From Clostridium sp. D43t1_170807_H7 (GTDB taxonomy: Bacteria; Bacillota; Clostridia; Clostridiales; Clostridiaceae), in contig NZ_JADNLK010000004.1 of assembly GCF_015555905.1 (NCBI RefSeq), forward strand, positions 114,784 through 178,783: a DNA stretch of 64,000 bases, given 5' to 3'. Below are positions 18,692-26,626 of this stretch, one piece after another (position 1 is the stretch's first letter; the number at the start of each line of letters is the position of its first letter). Below the pieces are notes generated by a model that was not told the origin of the DNA, made no database searches, and saw only the letters and a list, made by a program, of their open reading frames with translations. The position numbers and the translations under genes were made by a program.

Positions 18692-20062
18692 TTATGCTTC
18701 TTCTAATTGAAAATCTCTTGTAACATTTCTTACCCATTTTCCGCTTAATACCCTTATAGATGCAATTATTGATTTAATAATCTCATCACTTTTTACAACA
18801 AAAAATACTGCTGCAATGGGCCATCTTAATACGAAGGCAGTTAAAAATCCACATGGAATTGCTACAAGCCATAAGAATATAATATCATTTACTAATACAA
18901 ACTTGGCATCTCCACCACCTCGTAAAACACCCATCATTAAGGTAACTCCAAAACTTTGGAATACTACTATAATTGACATAGAGCCCATAATTTGAATTGC
19001 AATATCTTTAGTTATTTGTGATACATTATAAAAATCTACTACAATAGGTCTTATTAACAAAATTACTCCTGCAGCCATAATTCCCATAATAATGCTTAAT
19101 ACACCTACTGTTCGTGAATACTCCTTAGCTTTTTCATTTTTACCTTCACCTATAGTATTTCCTATTATTACTGCTGTGGCATTTGAAAGCCCAAATATGA
19201 ATACTGTTACAAACTGAAATACAACATTACTTATACTGTTTGCTGCAACGGTCTCTGTTCCAAGCCTTCCTAATATTATGGAAATCATTGTTGAACCTGT
19301 TGACCATAAAAATTCATTAAATAATACAGGCGTACAATTAGATAAAAAGTCTTTTAATATTAACTTGTCCACTTTTAATAAATGGATCATCTTTAAATTT
19401 ATCTTATTTTCATACTTAATCATAAAAATTAGTACTATAGAAAGCTCTGTTATTCTTGCTATAACAGTTGCAATAGCTGCACCTTTTACTCCTAACGCCG
19501 GTGCACCAAACTTACCAAATATTAATATATAATTAAAAAATGCATTAACTATTAAAGATGCAGTATATACAACTAACGAAATTTTAACTGTTTTTACTGA
19601 ACGAAGCATCATTATAGTACAATTTGTTATTGCATAGAAAACATACCCAACTGCTATAACTCTTAAATATTTAGTTCCTTCTTCAATAACTCTTATATCT
19701 GTAGTATAAATTTTCATAAACCCTGATGGAAAAATTATTGCAATAGCTATAAATATTGCTGCAATTATTACACAAGCTCTATACATTATTGAAAGTATTT
19801 TATGTATTGTCTTTACATCACCCTTCCCCCAATATTGAGATATTAATATATTTGAACCACCAGCTAACCCAAAAATTAGTATGGTTAAAATAAAGAATAA
19901 ATTATTACTTATTGAAGCTGCTGATAACTGTACTTCTCCTAACGAACCTAGCATCATGGTATCAATCATACTTACTGCAAAAGTAATTAGATTTTGAACT
20001 GCTATTGGTAAAGCAATACTTAAAATCAATTTATAAAACTTTTTCTCTTTGCTTATTAGCAT
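18692..20062 (-). CDS. MATE family efflux transporter
   Basis: 456 residues with about 12 membrane segments in two similar halves. The N-terminal half begins LILSIALPIAVQNLITFAVSMIDTMMLGSLG, the usual MATE start. These proteins export cationic compounds or drugs in exchange for Na+ or H+; the substrate here is unknown. AAGGAG lies 7 bases before ATG 20062. It lies 85 bases downstream of the broken serine hydrolase gene on the same strand and may share its transcript. Codon use is like its neighbours. Confidence 0.92.
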   Translation of the reverse strand: MLISKEKKFYKLILSIALPIAVQNLITFAVSMIDTMMLGSLGEVQLSAASISNNLFFILTILIFGLAGGSNILISQYWGKGDVKTIHKILSIMYRACVIIAAIFIAIAIIFPSGFMKIYTTDIRVIEEGTKYLRVIAVGYVFYAITNCTIMMLRSVKTVKISLVVYTASLIVNAFFNYILIFGKFGAPALGVKGAAIATVIARITELSIVLIFMIKYENKINLKMIHLLKVDKLILKDFLSNCTPVLFNEFLWSTGSTMISIILGRLGTETVAANSISNVVFQFVTVFIFGLSNATAVIIGNTIGEGKNEKAKEYSRTVGVLSIIMGIMAAGVILLIRPIVVDFYNVSQITKDIAIQIMGSMSIIVVFQSFGVTLMMGVLRGGGDAKFVLVNDIIFLWLVAIPCGFLTAFVLRWPIAAVFFVVKSDEIIKSIIASIRVLSGKWVRNVTRDFQLEEA

Positions 20063-20147
20063 TATTTTCTCCTTCTTTCTTTTGTAAATTTTATTTCTTT
20101 ATAACCTATATCATATTTCTAATAATTTCTCTAGTTTAATTTAAAAT

Positions 20148-21149
20148 TTATATATTTTCTTGAATAAATTTAGATATATCAAAAGTTCCAAATTCCTTAT
20201 TAGCTAATATTGTTACCTCTAAATTCTCCCTTGGATATATTGATGATCTAAAATCTACTCCTGGATCATTTACTGTTATATAATATTTGTATATTTCATC
20301 ATCTTTTTTTTGCATCCATATTCCATATCCATAATATATTTCATTTTCTACATTAACATGTGGCATAAGTAGTTCATCTGTTATTTCTTTATTTAATATT
20401 TTATACTCTAACAAACCGTTCCATAACTTACTCATATCGTGTGCATTTATAAATACACCACCATCACCACCACCTATAACAGGTATGGAATATATATTAC
20501 TCTTAAAGCTTCCATCATCATTTCTTATATATCCATTAGCACAATTTTCTGGTAGCATGTCCAACGCAAAATATCCTGATGAATTCATATCCAATACACC
20601 AAATATATATTTTTTAATAAATTCTACAAAAGGCATATTACTTACCCTTTCTATAACCATAGCTAAAACTATAAAGCCACTATTATTATAAGAAAAAATT
20701 TCTCATGGTTTACTTTTCATTTTTCCCTTAAATAATAATTTTTTAAAATCACTTGGTTGTCTTAATAAATACATAGGATTTTCTATCCATAACTCACTAA
20801 AATCATCCATTACCTCTTCATCAAAATAATCAGGTATGCCACTTGTATGAGTTAATAAATGTTTAATTGTAATATCATCACTATAAATTTCACTACTTAC
20901 AAAACTCTTTAATAAATCATCAAAACTTATCTTGCCCTCTTCTACCAATTTACATATTCCTATTGACGTTAATAATTTTGCACCTGAAGCAATTCCAAAT
21001 CTAGTATTTAGATTATTCTTTCTTTCATTAGCAATATCCGCATAGCCAAATGCTTCTTCAAATAAAATATGTTTATTTTCCTTGATGCTCACAACTCCAG
21101 AAAAATTCTCTATAGAATTTATATATTGTCTAACCATATTTCCCTTCAT
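20148..21149 (-). pseudogene. Serine hydrolase (class C beta-lactamase family) interrupted by one in-frame TGA
   Basis: From ATG 21149 to the stop at 20148 the frame is open except for a TGA at 20703-20705. Both halves are in the same frame and together would give 332 residues plus the internal stop. The first half has the catalytic SxxK (SGAK, residues 55-58) and LLTHTSGIPDYF; the second begins right after the TGA with EIFSYNNSGF, holding the YxN motif, then the C-terminal lobe. Relatives have Gly in the PGE context where the TGA stands, so GGA to TGA, a single base change, explains it. A second ATG at 20660 (V-I-E-R) could start only a useless C-terminal fragment. Likely originally a membrane-free peptidase/esterase-type enzyme. 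Either a true nonsense mutation or a sequencing error. Confidence 0.82.
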
Positions 21150-21286
21150 AAATAAAACTCTCTCTTAAACCAGTTATTATTCTAAAAACATTATCTCTTT
21201 ATTATATCATTTACACTATTGTTTTTGTTATTTTCTTATTATAATTATTAATATATAAATATTTCTAATAGTAGAGGGGAAATAAT

Positions 21287-22324
21287 ATGAAGAAGACTAT
21301 AAAACTAACATCTTTAACTAAAAGTTCTGGTTGTGCTGCAAAAATTGGTCCAGCTGTCTTAGATTCTGTTTTGAATAATTTACCTAAATTTGAAAATCCA
21401 AATCTATTAGTAGGCTTCGATAAAAAAGATGATGCCTGTGTATATAAAATTTCTGATGATAAAGTTTCAATACAAACAGTAGATTTCTTCCCACCAATGG
21501 TAGATGATCCATATACTTTCGGACAAATTGCTGCTACAAATGCACTTAGTGATATTTATGCTATGGGGGGCGATCCTGCTGTTGCTATGAATTTACTATG
21601 CTTTCCATCATGTTTAGATCCATCTTTAATGCATGATATATTATCTGGTGGCTATAGCAAAATAGCAGAAGCTGGAGCTGTTGTTGCTGGTGGACATACC
21701 ATTGCCGATCCAACTCCTAAATATGGGCTTTGTGTTACTGGCTTTGCTCATCCAAAAGAAATTCTTACAAATAGTAATGCTAAAACTGGTGATGTACTTG
21801 TTTTAACTAAGCCTATTGGTGTAGGAATTTTAAATACAGCTACAAAAGCAGAATTATTACCACCTGAAAAAATCAAAGAACTAACTAATGTTATGACTAC
21901 ATTAAATAAGTATGCAAAAGATTCATTTAAAAATTTAACTGTTAATTCTTGTACTGATATAACTGGCTTTAGTTTAATTGGACATAGTTATGAAATGGCC
22001 AGTGGTAGTGATAAAACTATTAATATATTTACTGAATCTCTTCCTATTCTTAATGATGCCTTAGAATATGCTAGAATGGGAATAATCCCTGAAGGAATGT
22101 ATAATAATTTAGAATATCTTCAAAATCTATTTACATGCTCTAATAACATTTCACAAGAAATGAAAGATATCCTTTTAGACCCTCAAACTTCTGGTGGACT
22201 TTTACTATCAATGCCAGAAAAAGATGCATTAGAATATATGTCTCGTATGGAATTATATAATCCTTGGACAAGAATCATTGGCGAAGTAACTGATAAAAAA
22301 GATTATTCAATTATAATAAAATAA
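21287..22324 (+). CDS. selD: Selenide, water dikinase (selenophosphate synthetase)
   Basis: 345 residues. Makes selenophosphate from selenide and ATP. The N-terminal catalytic stretch SSGCAAKIGP has Cys16 and Lys19, so this is the cysteine form, not the selenocysteine form. The VDFFPPMVDDPYTFGQIAATNALSDIYAMGG metal/ATP region and the VAGGHTI motif are present. GAGGGG lies 7 bases before ATG 21287. Its neighbours on the other strand are yedF, yqeB and yqeC, the set described for selenium-dependent molybdenum hydroxylases (Haft and Self). No selA, selB or selC is in the window, so whether it also serves selenocysteine is open. Confidence 0.95.
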   Translation: MKKTIKLTSLTKSSGCAAKIGPAVLDSVLNNLPKFENPNLLVGFDKKDDACVYKISDDKVSIQTVDFFPPMVDDPYTFGQIAATNALSDIYAMGGDPAVAMNLLCFPSCLDPSLMHDILSGGYSKIAEAGAVVAGGHTIADPTPKYGLCVTGFAHPKEILTNSNAKTGDVLVLTKPIGVGILNTATKAELLPPEKIKELTNVMTTLNKYAKDSFKNLTVNSCTDITGFSLIGHSYEMASGSDKTINIFTESLPILNDALEYARMGIIPEGMYNNLEYLQNLFTCSNNISQEMKDILLDPQTSGGLLLSMPEKDALEYMSRMELYNPWTRIIGEVTDKKDYSIIIK

Positions 22325-22335
22325 TTTATACTAAA

Positions 22336-22403
22336 TAAGGTCAAACATATAAATTGCACTATCTTTATTATTCTAGATAGCTATATTTATTATGTTGACC
22401 TTA
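22336..22403. terminator. Two-tier hairpin between selD and yedF
   Basis: Outer arms TAAGGTCAA... and ...TTGACCTTA pair over about 18 bases with small bulges, and an inner arm pair (CTATCTTTA/TAGATAG) fills the loop. It lies between convergent genes and probably terminates both. Confidence 0.65.
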
Positions 22404-22433
22404 TATACTATAAAGTTCATTTACTTGTAATAA

Positions 22434-23030
22434 TTATATAGTTATAACTTTTGAAGCCTCTTTCATAGCATTAGTTATCTCATACATATTACTGATTTTA
22501 CCCACCTCTAATTTATCTTCTAATCCATAAAAATTAAGGCAAGCTCCACAAACTAATAATTCTACACCCTTATCTTGTAAAACTTTTAAATGTTCTATCC
22601 CTTGTTCATTTAAGCTAGGAACTTTTACTCCACCATTCATAAATAAAATTGACTTAGGTAAATCCTCACCTTCTGAAATAGTATAAATGAACATTTTCAT
22701 TAAAGATTGTCCAAGCTCCTCATTACCAGCACCTATTATTTCTTTATTAATAAATATACTCCAATTACCTAATGGCTTTTTTCCCTCAACCTTAGCTAAA
22801 ACCTCTTCACATTCTTCACATCCATTTGAAAAGTTAACTTTAAAATTGCCATCATTTTCTTCAATAGTAGTTGTAAAACCTTGACTATTTGCTAACTTTT
22901 TTAAATTTTCAACTGCAATCTTGTTATCTACCTCAATGTCAAAAAACTTTACTCCTGTATCTATTTCCTTTTTTGCCATTATAACAGGCATTGGGCAAGC
23001 CTTTCCTTTTGCATCTATAACTTTTTTCAC
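22434..23030 (-). CDS. yedF: YedF-type sulfurtransferase-like selenium metabolism protein
   Basis: 198 residues in two domains. Residues 1-72 are a TusA-like domain with the CPMP motif (Cys12) of sulfur carriers. Residues about 90-198 are a DsrE-like domain with VCGACLNFYGL, where the Cys pair may also carry sulfur or selenium. This two-domain form is the YedF family (TIGR03527), which co-occurs with orphan SelD. It likely passes persulfide- or perselenide-type selenium towards selenophosphate or the hydroxylase cofactor; that is inference. It is the last gene of a yqeC-yqeB-yedF operon, 26 bases after yqeB. Confidence 0.9.
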   Translation of the reverse strand: MKKVIDAKGKACPMPVIMAKKEIDTGVKFFDIEVDNKIAVENLKKLANSQGFTTTIEENDGNFKVNFSNGCEECEEVLAKVEGKKPLGNWSIFINKEIIGAGNEELGQSLMKMFIYTISEGEDLPKSILFMNGGVKVPSLNEQGIEHLKVLQDKGVELLVCGACLNFYGLEDKLEVGKISNMYEITNAMKEASKVITI

Positions 23031-23056
23031 TTATATTCCCCCTTTTATATATTTAA

Positions 23057-23857
23057 TTATTCTAAGTTTAATTTTTTGTTATTCATATATAATATACCTT
23101 CTAAAACTCCACCACCAATTGATCTAGCTTTGTCTGATATAGTAAAACAATGATTCTTTTCACATCTAGGATCTATATCGCCGCTTTTCATTCCTTTAAA
23201 TACTTCTATACCGTCTTGTAACATTCCTCTTATTATTCCATCTATTTCTGCTAAAACTTCTACACCATCTATATAAGCAACTACATCTCCCTTTTTAACA
23301 TAATCACCTATTCTTGCTACTGGTTTTATTTTACCTTCACTTGATGCTCTAATAATTCTTTCTTTTGTATATCCGCCTATATCTCCTGGAATTCCAGTAT
23401 TAGGTATTGCACTTCCTTCTTCTATTACCTTTCCCAAATAATGTCCTCGTTTAGTTTCAACTACTAAATGACAATCTTTTTTAGCTTCAAAACCTGGTCC
23501 AACTCCAATAACTATTGGTGCATCATTAATACTTGTTCCTAAATTTTTTTTAGCAATTATAGCATCCACCACAACATTTGGATTTAATTCTTTTATAATA
23601 TTTGCCTTTTCATCAATTATTATTGGTATATTACCTTTACTTATTTCTATATATATCTCATCAATATTATTGACCTTAATTCCCTTAATACCCTCAATTT
23701 CAATTTCATTATCAAATACTGCTTGTGAAAATGCCACAGTTCTTCTTACTGTAGTTGGATTATTAATTTCTGTCATAACAATATCAAATCCACTTTTTTT
23801 TAATCTATAAGCTATACCTGTAGCTAAATCACCTGCACCTTTTATAAGTACTATCAT
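23057..23857 (-). CDS. yqeB: YqeB, selenium-dependent molybdenum hydroxylase accessory protein
   Basis: 266 residues. The N-terminus has a Rossmann-type glycine motif (VLIKGAGDLATGIAYRL), followed by NNPTTVRRTVAFSQAVFD, and the C-terminal half has GGYTKERIIRASSEGKI and DVVAYIDGVEVLAEIDGIIRG. This matches the EF2563/YqeB family (TIGR03309), a relative of XdhC that is found only near selenium-dependent molybdenum hydroxylase genes. Probable role: inserting or selenating the molybdenum cofactor. It lies between yqeC (22 bases) and yedF. Confidence 0.9.
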   Translation of the reverse strand: MIVLIKGAGDLATGIAYRLKKSGFDIVMTEINNPTTVRRTVAFSQAVFDNEIEIEGIKGIKVNNIDEIYIEISKGNIPIIIDEKANIIKELNPNVVVDAIIAKKNLGTSINDAPIVIGVGPGFEAKKDCHLVVETKRGHYLGKVIEEGSAIPNTGIPGDIGGYTKERIIRASSEGKIKPVARIGDYVKKGDVVAYIDGVEVLAEIDGIIRGMLQDGIEVFKGMKSGDIDPRCEKNHCFTISDKARSIGGGVLEGILYMNNKKLNLE

Positions 23858-23879
23858 ACATCACCTCTAAAATTTAAAA

Positions 23880-24626
23880 CTAATTTTTATAACTTGTAAT
23901 AACAGCCTGTACATCTTTTTCTTTCAAATACTTACATATTATTTCTGCATTACATAGTAATTCTTCATCATCAACCTTATTAATAATAGCTCTATACTCT
24001 GCATTATTACATTTATCTATATGCTTTTTTTGTCCACTTTCACTACTTAATAAAGTTGCAATATCTTCTTCATTTATTGTGTCGTAATCTTTTTTCCTAA
24101 GTATATTGCATACTTGTTCTGGTCTATGGCATATTTCTTTTATACTTTTTCTTAGAGAGTCTATTCCAGCAACTCCAACGATCATAGTTGTATTACTTAA
24201 AATAACTGGTTCATGACTAGCTGGTGCCTTTAATGGCAACATTTTTGATCCATCTGCTTCTATAAGTAAAAAATCACATAGTTCTATTAATATTTCTGCA
24301 ATTTCATTACCTACAGATGATATTTTTTCATCTTTATCCTTAATACCTACAGTAATTAAATTATTACCCTTAAATCTCTCTTTTATTTCATTTATGTCAC
24401 CCTTGAAATTAATATAATCCTTTGGCATATGCATATGTGTGGTGGTTGTAACTAATACTTTTTTCCCTAAATTACTTAATTCATTTGCTAAAGTATATAT
24501 TGATGTTGTCTTCCCCCCTCCACCTACAAATGAAATTATATTTTTTTCATTAATATTAATGCCTAGTGACTCATATAAATATCTCTTTTGATTTATCTTA
24601 TTATCTTCATAACAAAAAACTTTCAT
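23880..24626 (-). CDS. yqeC: YqeC, selenium cofactor biosynthesis P-loop protein
   Basis: 248 residues with a P-loop GGGGKTT at residues 35-41 and a Walker-B-like FLLIEADGSKMLPLKAP. It fits the YqeC family (TIGR03172), NTPases of unknown exact reaction in the selenium-dependent molybdenum hydroxylase set. It is the first gene of the yqeC-yqeB-yedF operon. The start has a weak ribosome site (AAGGAAT). The nucleotide use is predicted from the motif; the reaction is not known. Confidence 0.87.
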   Translation of the reverse strand: MKVFCYEDNKINQKRYLYESLGININEKNIISFVGGGGKTTSIYTLANELSNLGKKVLVTTTTHMHMPKDYINFKGDINEIKERFKGNNLITVGIKDKDEKISSVGNEIAEILIELCDFLLIEADGSKMLPLKAPASHEPVILSNTTMIVGVAGIDSLRKSIKEICHRPEQVCNILRKKDYDTINEEDIATLLSSESGQKKHIDKCNNAEYRAIINKVDDEELLCNAEIICKYLKEKDVQAVITSYKN

Positions 24627-25124
24627 ATTAATTCCTTATACTTAATTAATTTTTCTAAACTTACAATTTAATAAAAATAAATTACTTACACTATCAAATT
24701 AGTAAATCACTTCCTTATTAATTATACAGACTTTTTCTACTTTTATAAATACTAATATATATATTTTCCTTTAATTTGCGAATATTAATCGCATTTTATC
24801 AATTATCGTTCTTTAAGCTTATAAAGAAAAAATGTTATATTATAAATAATTAAAATTAATTAACAATTATTATCTTTATATTAATTATCATTCATAATAT
24901 TTTAAATTGGAATTGGACAAAAGGTATCTCTATGCATATCTAAAAAGGCAAGGTAACTCTACGCGCTAAAATAATGTACCTTTTAAATCTTTACATAAGT
25001 ATTGTTCTTATTTTGCTGTTGGACTTATTTCAATACATTTTATATTACATATAAAGTATATACTACTATCTTTAAGGAAACTCTTTACAAATATTAGTGA
25101 TAAAAATGTTCGTATAACATTATC
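24627..25124. other. 498-bp intergenic region with one GC-richer structured patch
   Basis: No coding frame is seen. Most is AT-only, low-complexity sequence that probably includes the yqeC promoter. From about 24914 to 24985 the composition changes (AAAAAGGCAAGG, CTCTACGCGCT) and the patch is closed by complementary ends AAAAGGTA (24919-24926) and TACCTTTT (24977-24984). It matches no riboswitch consensus I can recall. It could be a small RNA, a leader or a remnant. Confidence 0.4.
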
Positions 25125-25352
25125 TCAATTTTTAATAATTATAGTTTTAATAGTAAGTATAAAAAAAGAACTCTTTTGAGTTCTTTTTTTATCATCACTA
25201 CAAACACACATTGAGTGTTGTAGCTCTATATATTCTTCTTTACCTAAACTTTTTAAATATTTATCATAGTGTTCTTCATTACAAAACTTTCCTATTTTAT
25301 TTTCATAAAATTCTTTTTCTAAATTCTTTTTACAAAATAAACATTTATTCAT
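25125..25352 (-). CDS. Small cysteine-rich protein, 75 aa, frame runs through its own terminator
   Basis: AAGGAG lies 9 bases before ATG 25352. The N-terminus has a CLFC pair (Cys4, Cys7), Cys24 in GKFCNEEHYDKYLKSLG, and a CVC at 49-51, suggesting a small zinc-binding domain. From residue 55 the codons (KKRTQKSSFF) coincide with a perfect terminator hairpin, and the tail after it (ILTIKTIIIKN) looks like translated non-coding DNA. One explanation is that an original stop codon after DD was lost; either way, the native end is probably near residue 54. Confidence 0.55.
   Translation of the reverse strand: MNKCLFCKKNLEKEFYENKIGKFCNEEHYDKYLKSLGKEEYIELQHSMCVCSDDKKRTQKSSFFILTIKTIIIKN
25161..25190 (-). 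terminator. Terminator inside the 3' end of the Cys-rich frame
   Basis: A perfect 13-bp stem (25161-25173 with 25178-25190) and a TTTT loop, with A and T runs built into the arms. It works in principle on both strands and overlaps the last 20 codons of the gene at 25125-25352. Confidence 0.75.
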
Positions 25353-25424
25353 TAGTTTATACTCCTTAAAATTGAAAATAACTATTAAATATATTATATA
25401 TATCTAACAGTTATTTTATAAACC

Positions 25425-25622
25425 TTATTCTTCGTATAAATTATCTTCAATAATTTTATTTGCTAAAATTCCTATGTTAACTTCTCTAGTGTCCATATAA
25501 ACATCAATGATTCTATCTACTAAAGTAACTTCAACATATTCAATTAATTTTCCATCTTCATCTTTATACTTAATAATATCATAAGTTATAATGTCATCTT
25601 TAAGTTGCTTTTTAGTAATCAT
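25425..25622 (-). CDS. Hypothetical protein, 65 aa
   Basis: Starts MITKKQLKDDIITYDIIKYKD with AAGGAGA 7 bases before the ATG, 14 bases after the HAD gene on the same strand. Mixed charge, no membrane segment, predicted beta strands in YVEVTLVDRIIDVYMD. It ends with NLYEE. Not recognised. It is probably co-transcribed with the HAD phosphatase. Confidence 0.65.
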   Translation of the reverse strand: MITKKQLKDDIITYDIIKYKDEDGKLIEYVEVTLVDRIIDVYMDTREVNIGILANKIIEDNLYEE

Positions 25623-25636
25623 AATTTTCTCCTTTG

Positions 25637-26263
25637 TTATTTTATAATCTTTAATAAATCTTCAAAAGATTCAATTTCATTTTCAAACTCTTCTACCTCT
25701 CCAAATCCATATTTAGCATATATAAATGGAACATTTGCAGCTTTTGCTGAATTAGCATCTCCTTGTGTATCCCCCACATAAACTGGTTTCTTCAAGTTAT
25801 TTCTTTCAACTATTAACTTAATGTTTTCAGCTTTAGCCAAACCCGTTCTCCCTGGACATTCGTAATCTATAAAGTATTTTTCTAATTTATGTGACTTGAA
25901 AAAGCTTTCGATATATCCATCTTGGCAGTTGCTTACTATAAATAACTTATAATTCTTAGATAGTCTTTCTAAAGTGTCTTCTAATTTATTATATAAAGTT
26001 GCACCATGTTCTCTTAAATATTCATTTTCAAATTCACAACATTCATTCATTATCTTCATCTGCATTTCTTTATCTAAACCTGGAAGTAACATTCCAGCTA
26101 TTTCATCTAATAACTTACCCATACAAGGCTTTAAATCATCTACTGTTACTTCTTTTCTAGATAAATTATATTTAGAAATTATCATACTCCATGTTTTTGC
26201 AACTTCTGCCGTAGAATCCCATAATGTCCCATCTAAATCAAATATTATACCATCAAATTTCAT
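25637..26263 (-). CDS. HAD-superfamily phosphatase (phosphoglycolate phosphatase-like)
   Basis: 208 residues. HAD motif I is FDLDGTLWDS at residues 7-16, motif II is FIVSNC, motif III/IV is the Lys and GDTQGDANSAKAA region. A helical cap lies between motifs I and II, so it is subfamily I. Such enzymes remove phosphate from small metabolites such as phosphoglycolate or nucleotides; the substrate is unknown. AGGAGGG precedes ATG 26263. A 65-residue gene follows directly. Confidence 0.85.
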   Translation of the reverse strand: MKFDGIIFDLDGTLWDSTAEVAKTWSMIISKYNLSRKEVTVDDLKPCMGKLLDEIAGMLLPGLDKEMQMKIMNECCEFENEYLREHGATLYNKLEDTLERLSKNYKLFIVSNCQDGYIESFFKSHKLEKYFIDYECPGRTGLAKAENIKLIVERNNLKKPVYVGDTQGDANSAKAANVPFIYAKYGFGEVEEFENEIESFEDLLKIIK

Positions 26264-26441
26264 ATTTCCCTCCTAAACTTGCCTATACTATTAATTATTA
26301 TATCATCAACTTCGAATTTTGTATCATAATTTTATTCTTATGTAACATATCCTCAGCTTTACTTAATAAAATATAATATAATGATGCAAGAGTGAGTATT
26401 ATGAAAAACTTAAAAATTATATTTGGTTAATATCTTTAATA

Positions 26442-26484
26442 AAATAAAGTCACGATATATTCTATTATATACCGTGACTTATTT
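26442..26484. terminator. Hairpin with AT-rich flanks
   Basis: Arms of 17-18 bases (26442-26459 with 26468-26484, core GTCACG/CGTGAC) pair with one mismatch and one bulge. It follows the 9-codon stub on the plus strand and is T-rich downstream, so it reads as a terminator. Confidence 0.6.
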
Positions 26485-26486
26485 AT

Positions 26487-26608
26487 TTTAAGACATTCTA
26501 TTATTAAAATTTAAATTATTTGTAAGTGTACTTAATGGAACTTTAATCAAATATTAGGTAATTATAATATTACTAATAAAAAATTTTTAGATATTAGAAT
26601 GTCTTAAA
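26487..26608. repeat. Possible 122-bp MITE-like element
   Basis: Perfect 14-bp terminal inverted repeats TTTAAGACATTCTA (26487-26500 and, inverted, 26595-26608) bound 94 bp of non-coding AT-rich DNA with further internal pairing. No clear target duplication is seen. A long bidirectional hairpin for glgA transcript ends is the alternative. Confidence 0.35.
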
Positions 26609-26626
26609 CTACAAGCTATTTATCTA

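Larger units (their letters stand above)
26264..26626. other. Intergenic region with a mini-ORF, a hairpin and a possible MITE-like element
   Basis: Three things are seen. A plus-strand promoter-like stretch (about 26365-26392) leads to a 9-codon frame at 26401-26430 (MKNLKIIFG) that looks like the stub of a lost gene. A hairpin follows at 26442-26484. Then a 122-bp segment bounded by 14-bp inverted repeats (26487-26608) ends 18 bp before the glgA stop. No real gene is present. Confidence 0.45.

Noticed and set aside
20703..20705. In-frame TGA next to selD as a selenocysteine codon
   Set aside because: The position is a conserved Gly in the family, no Sec homologue is expected there, and selB/selC are not seen. 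A nonsense mutation is simpler.
24940..24985. Possible c-di-GMP-I riboswitch (GGCAA...ACGC pieces)
   Set aside because: The core lacks the GGCAAACC hairpin spacing and the GACGCAAAGC block, and no tetraloop receptor is visible.
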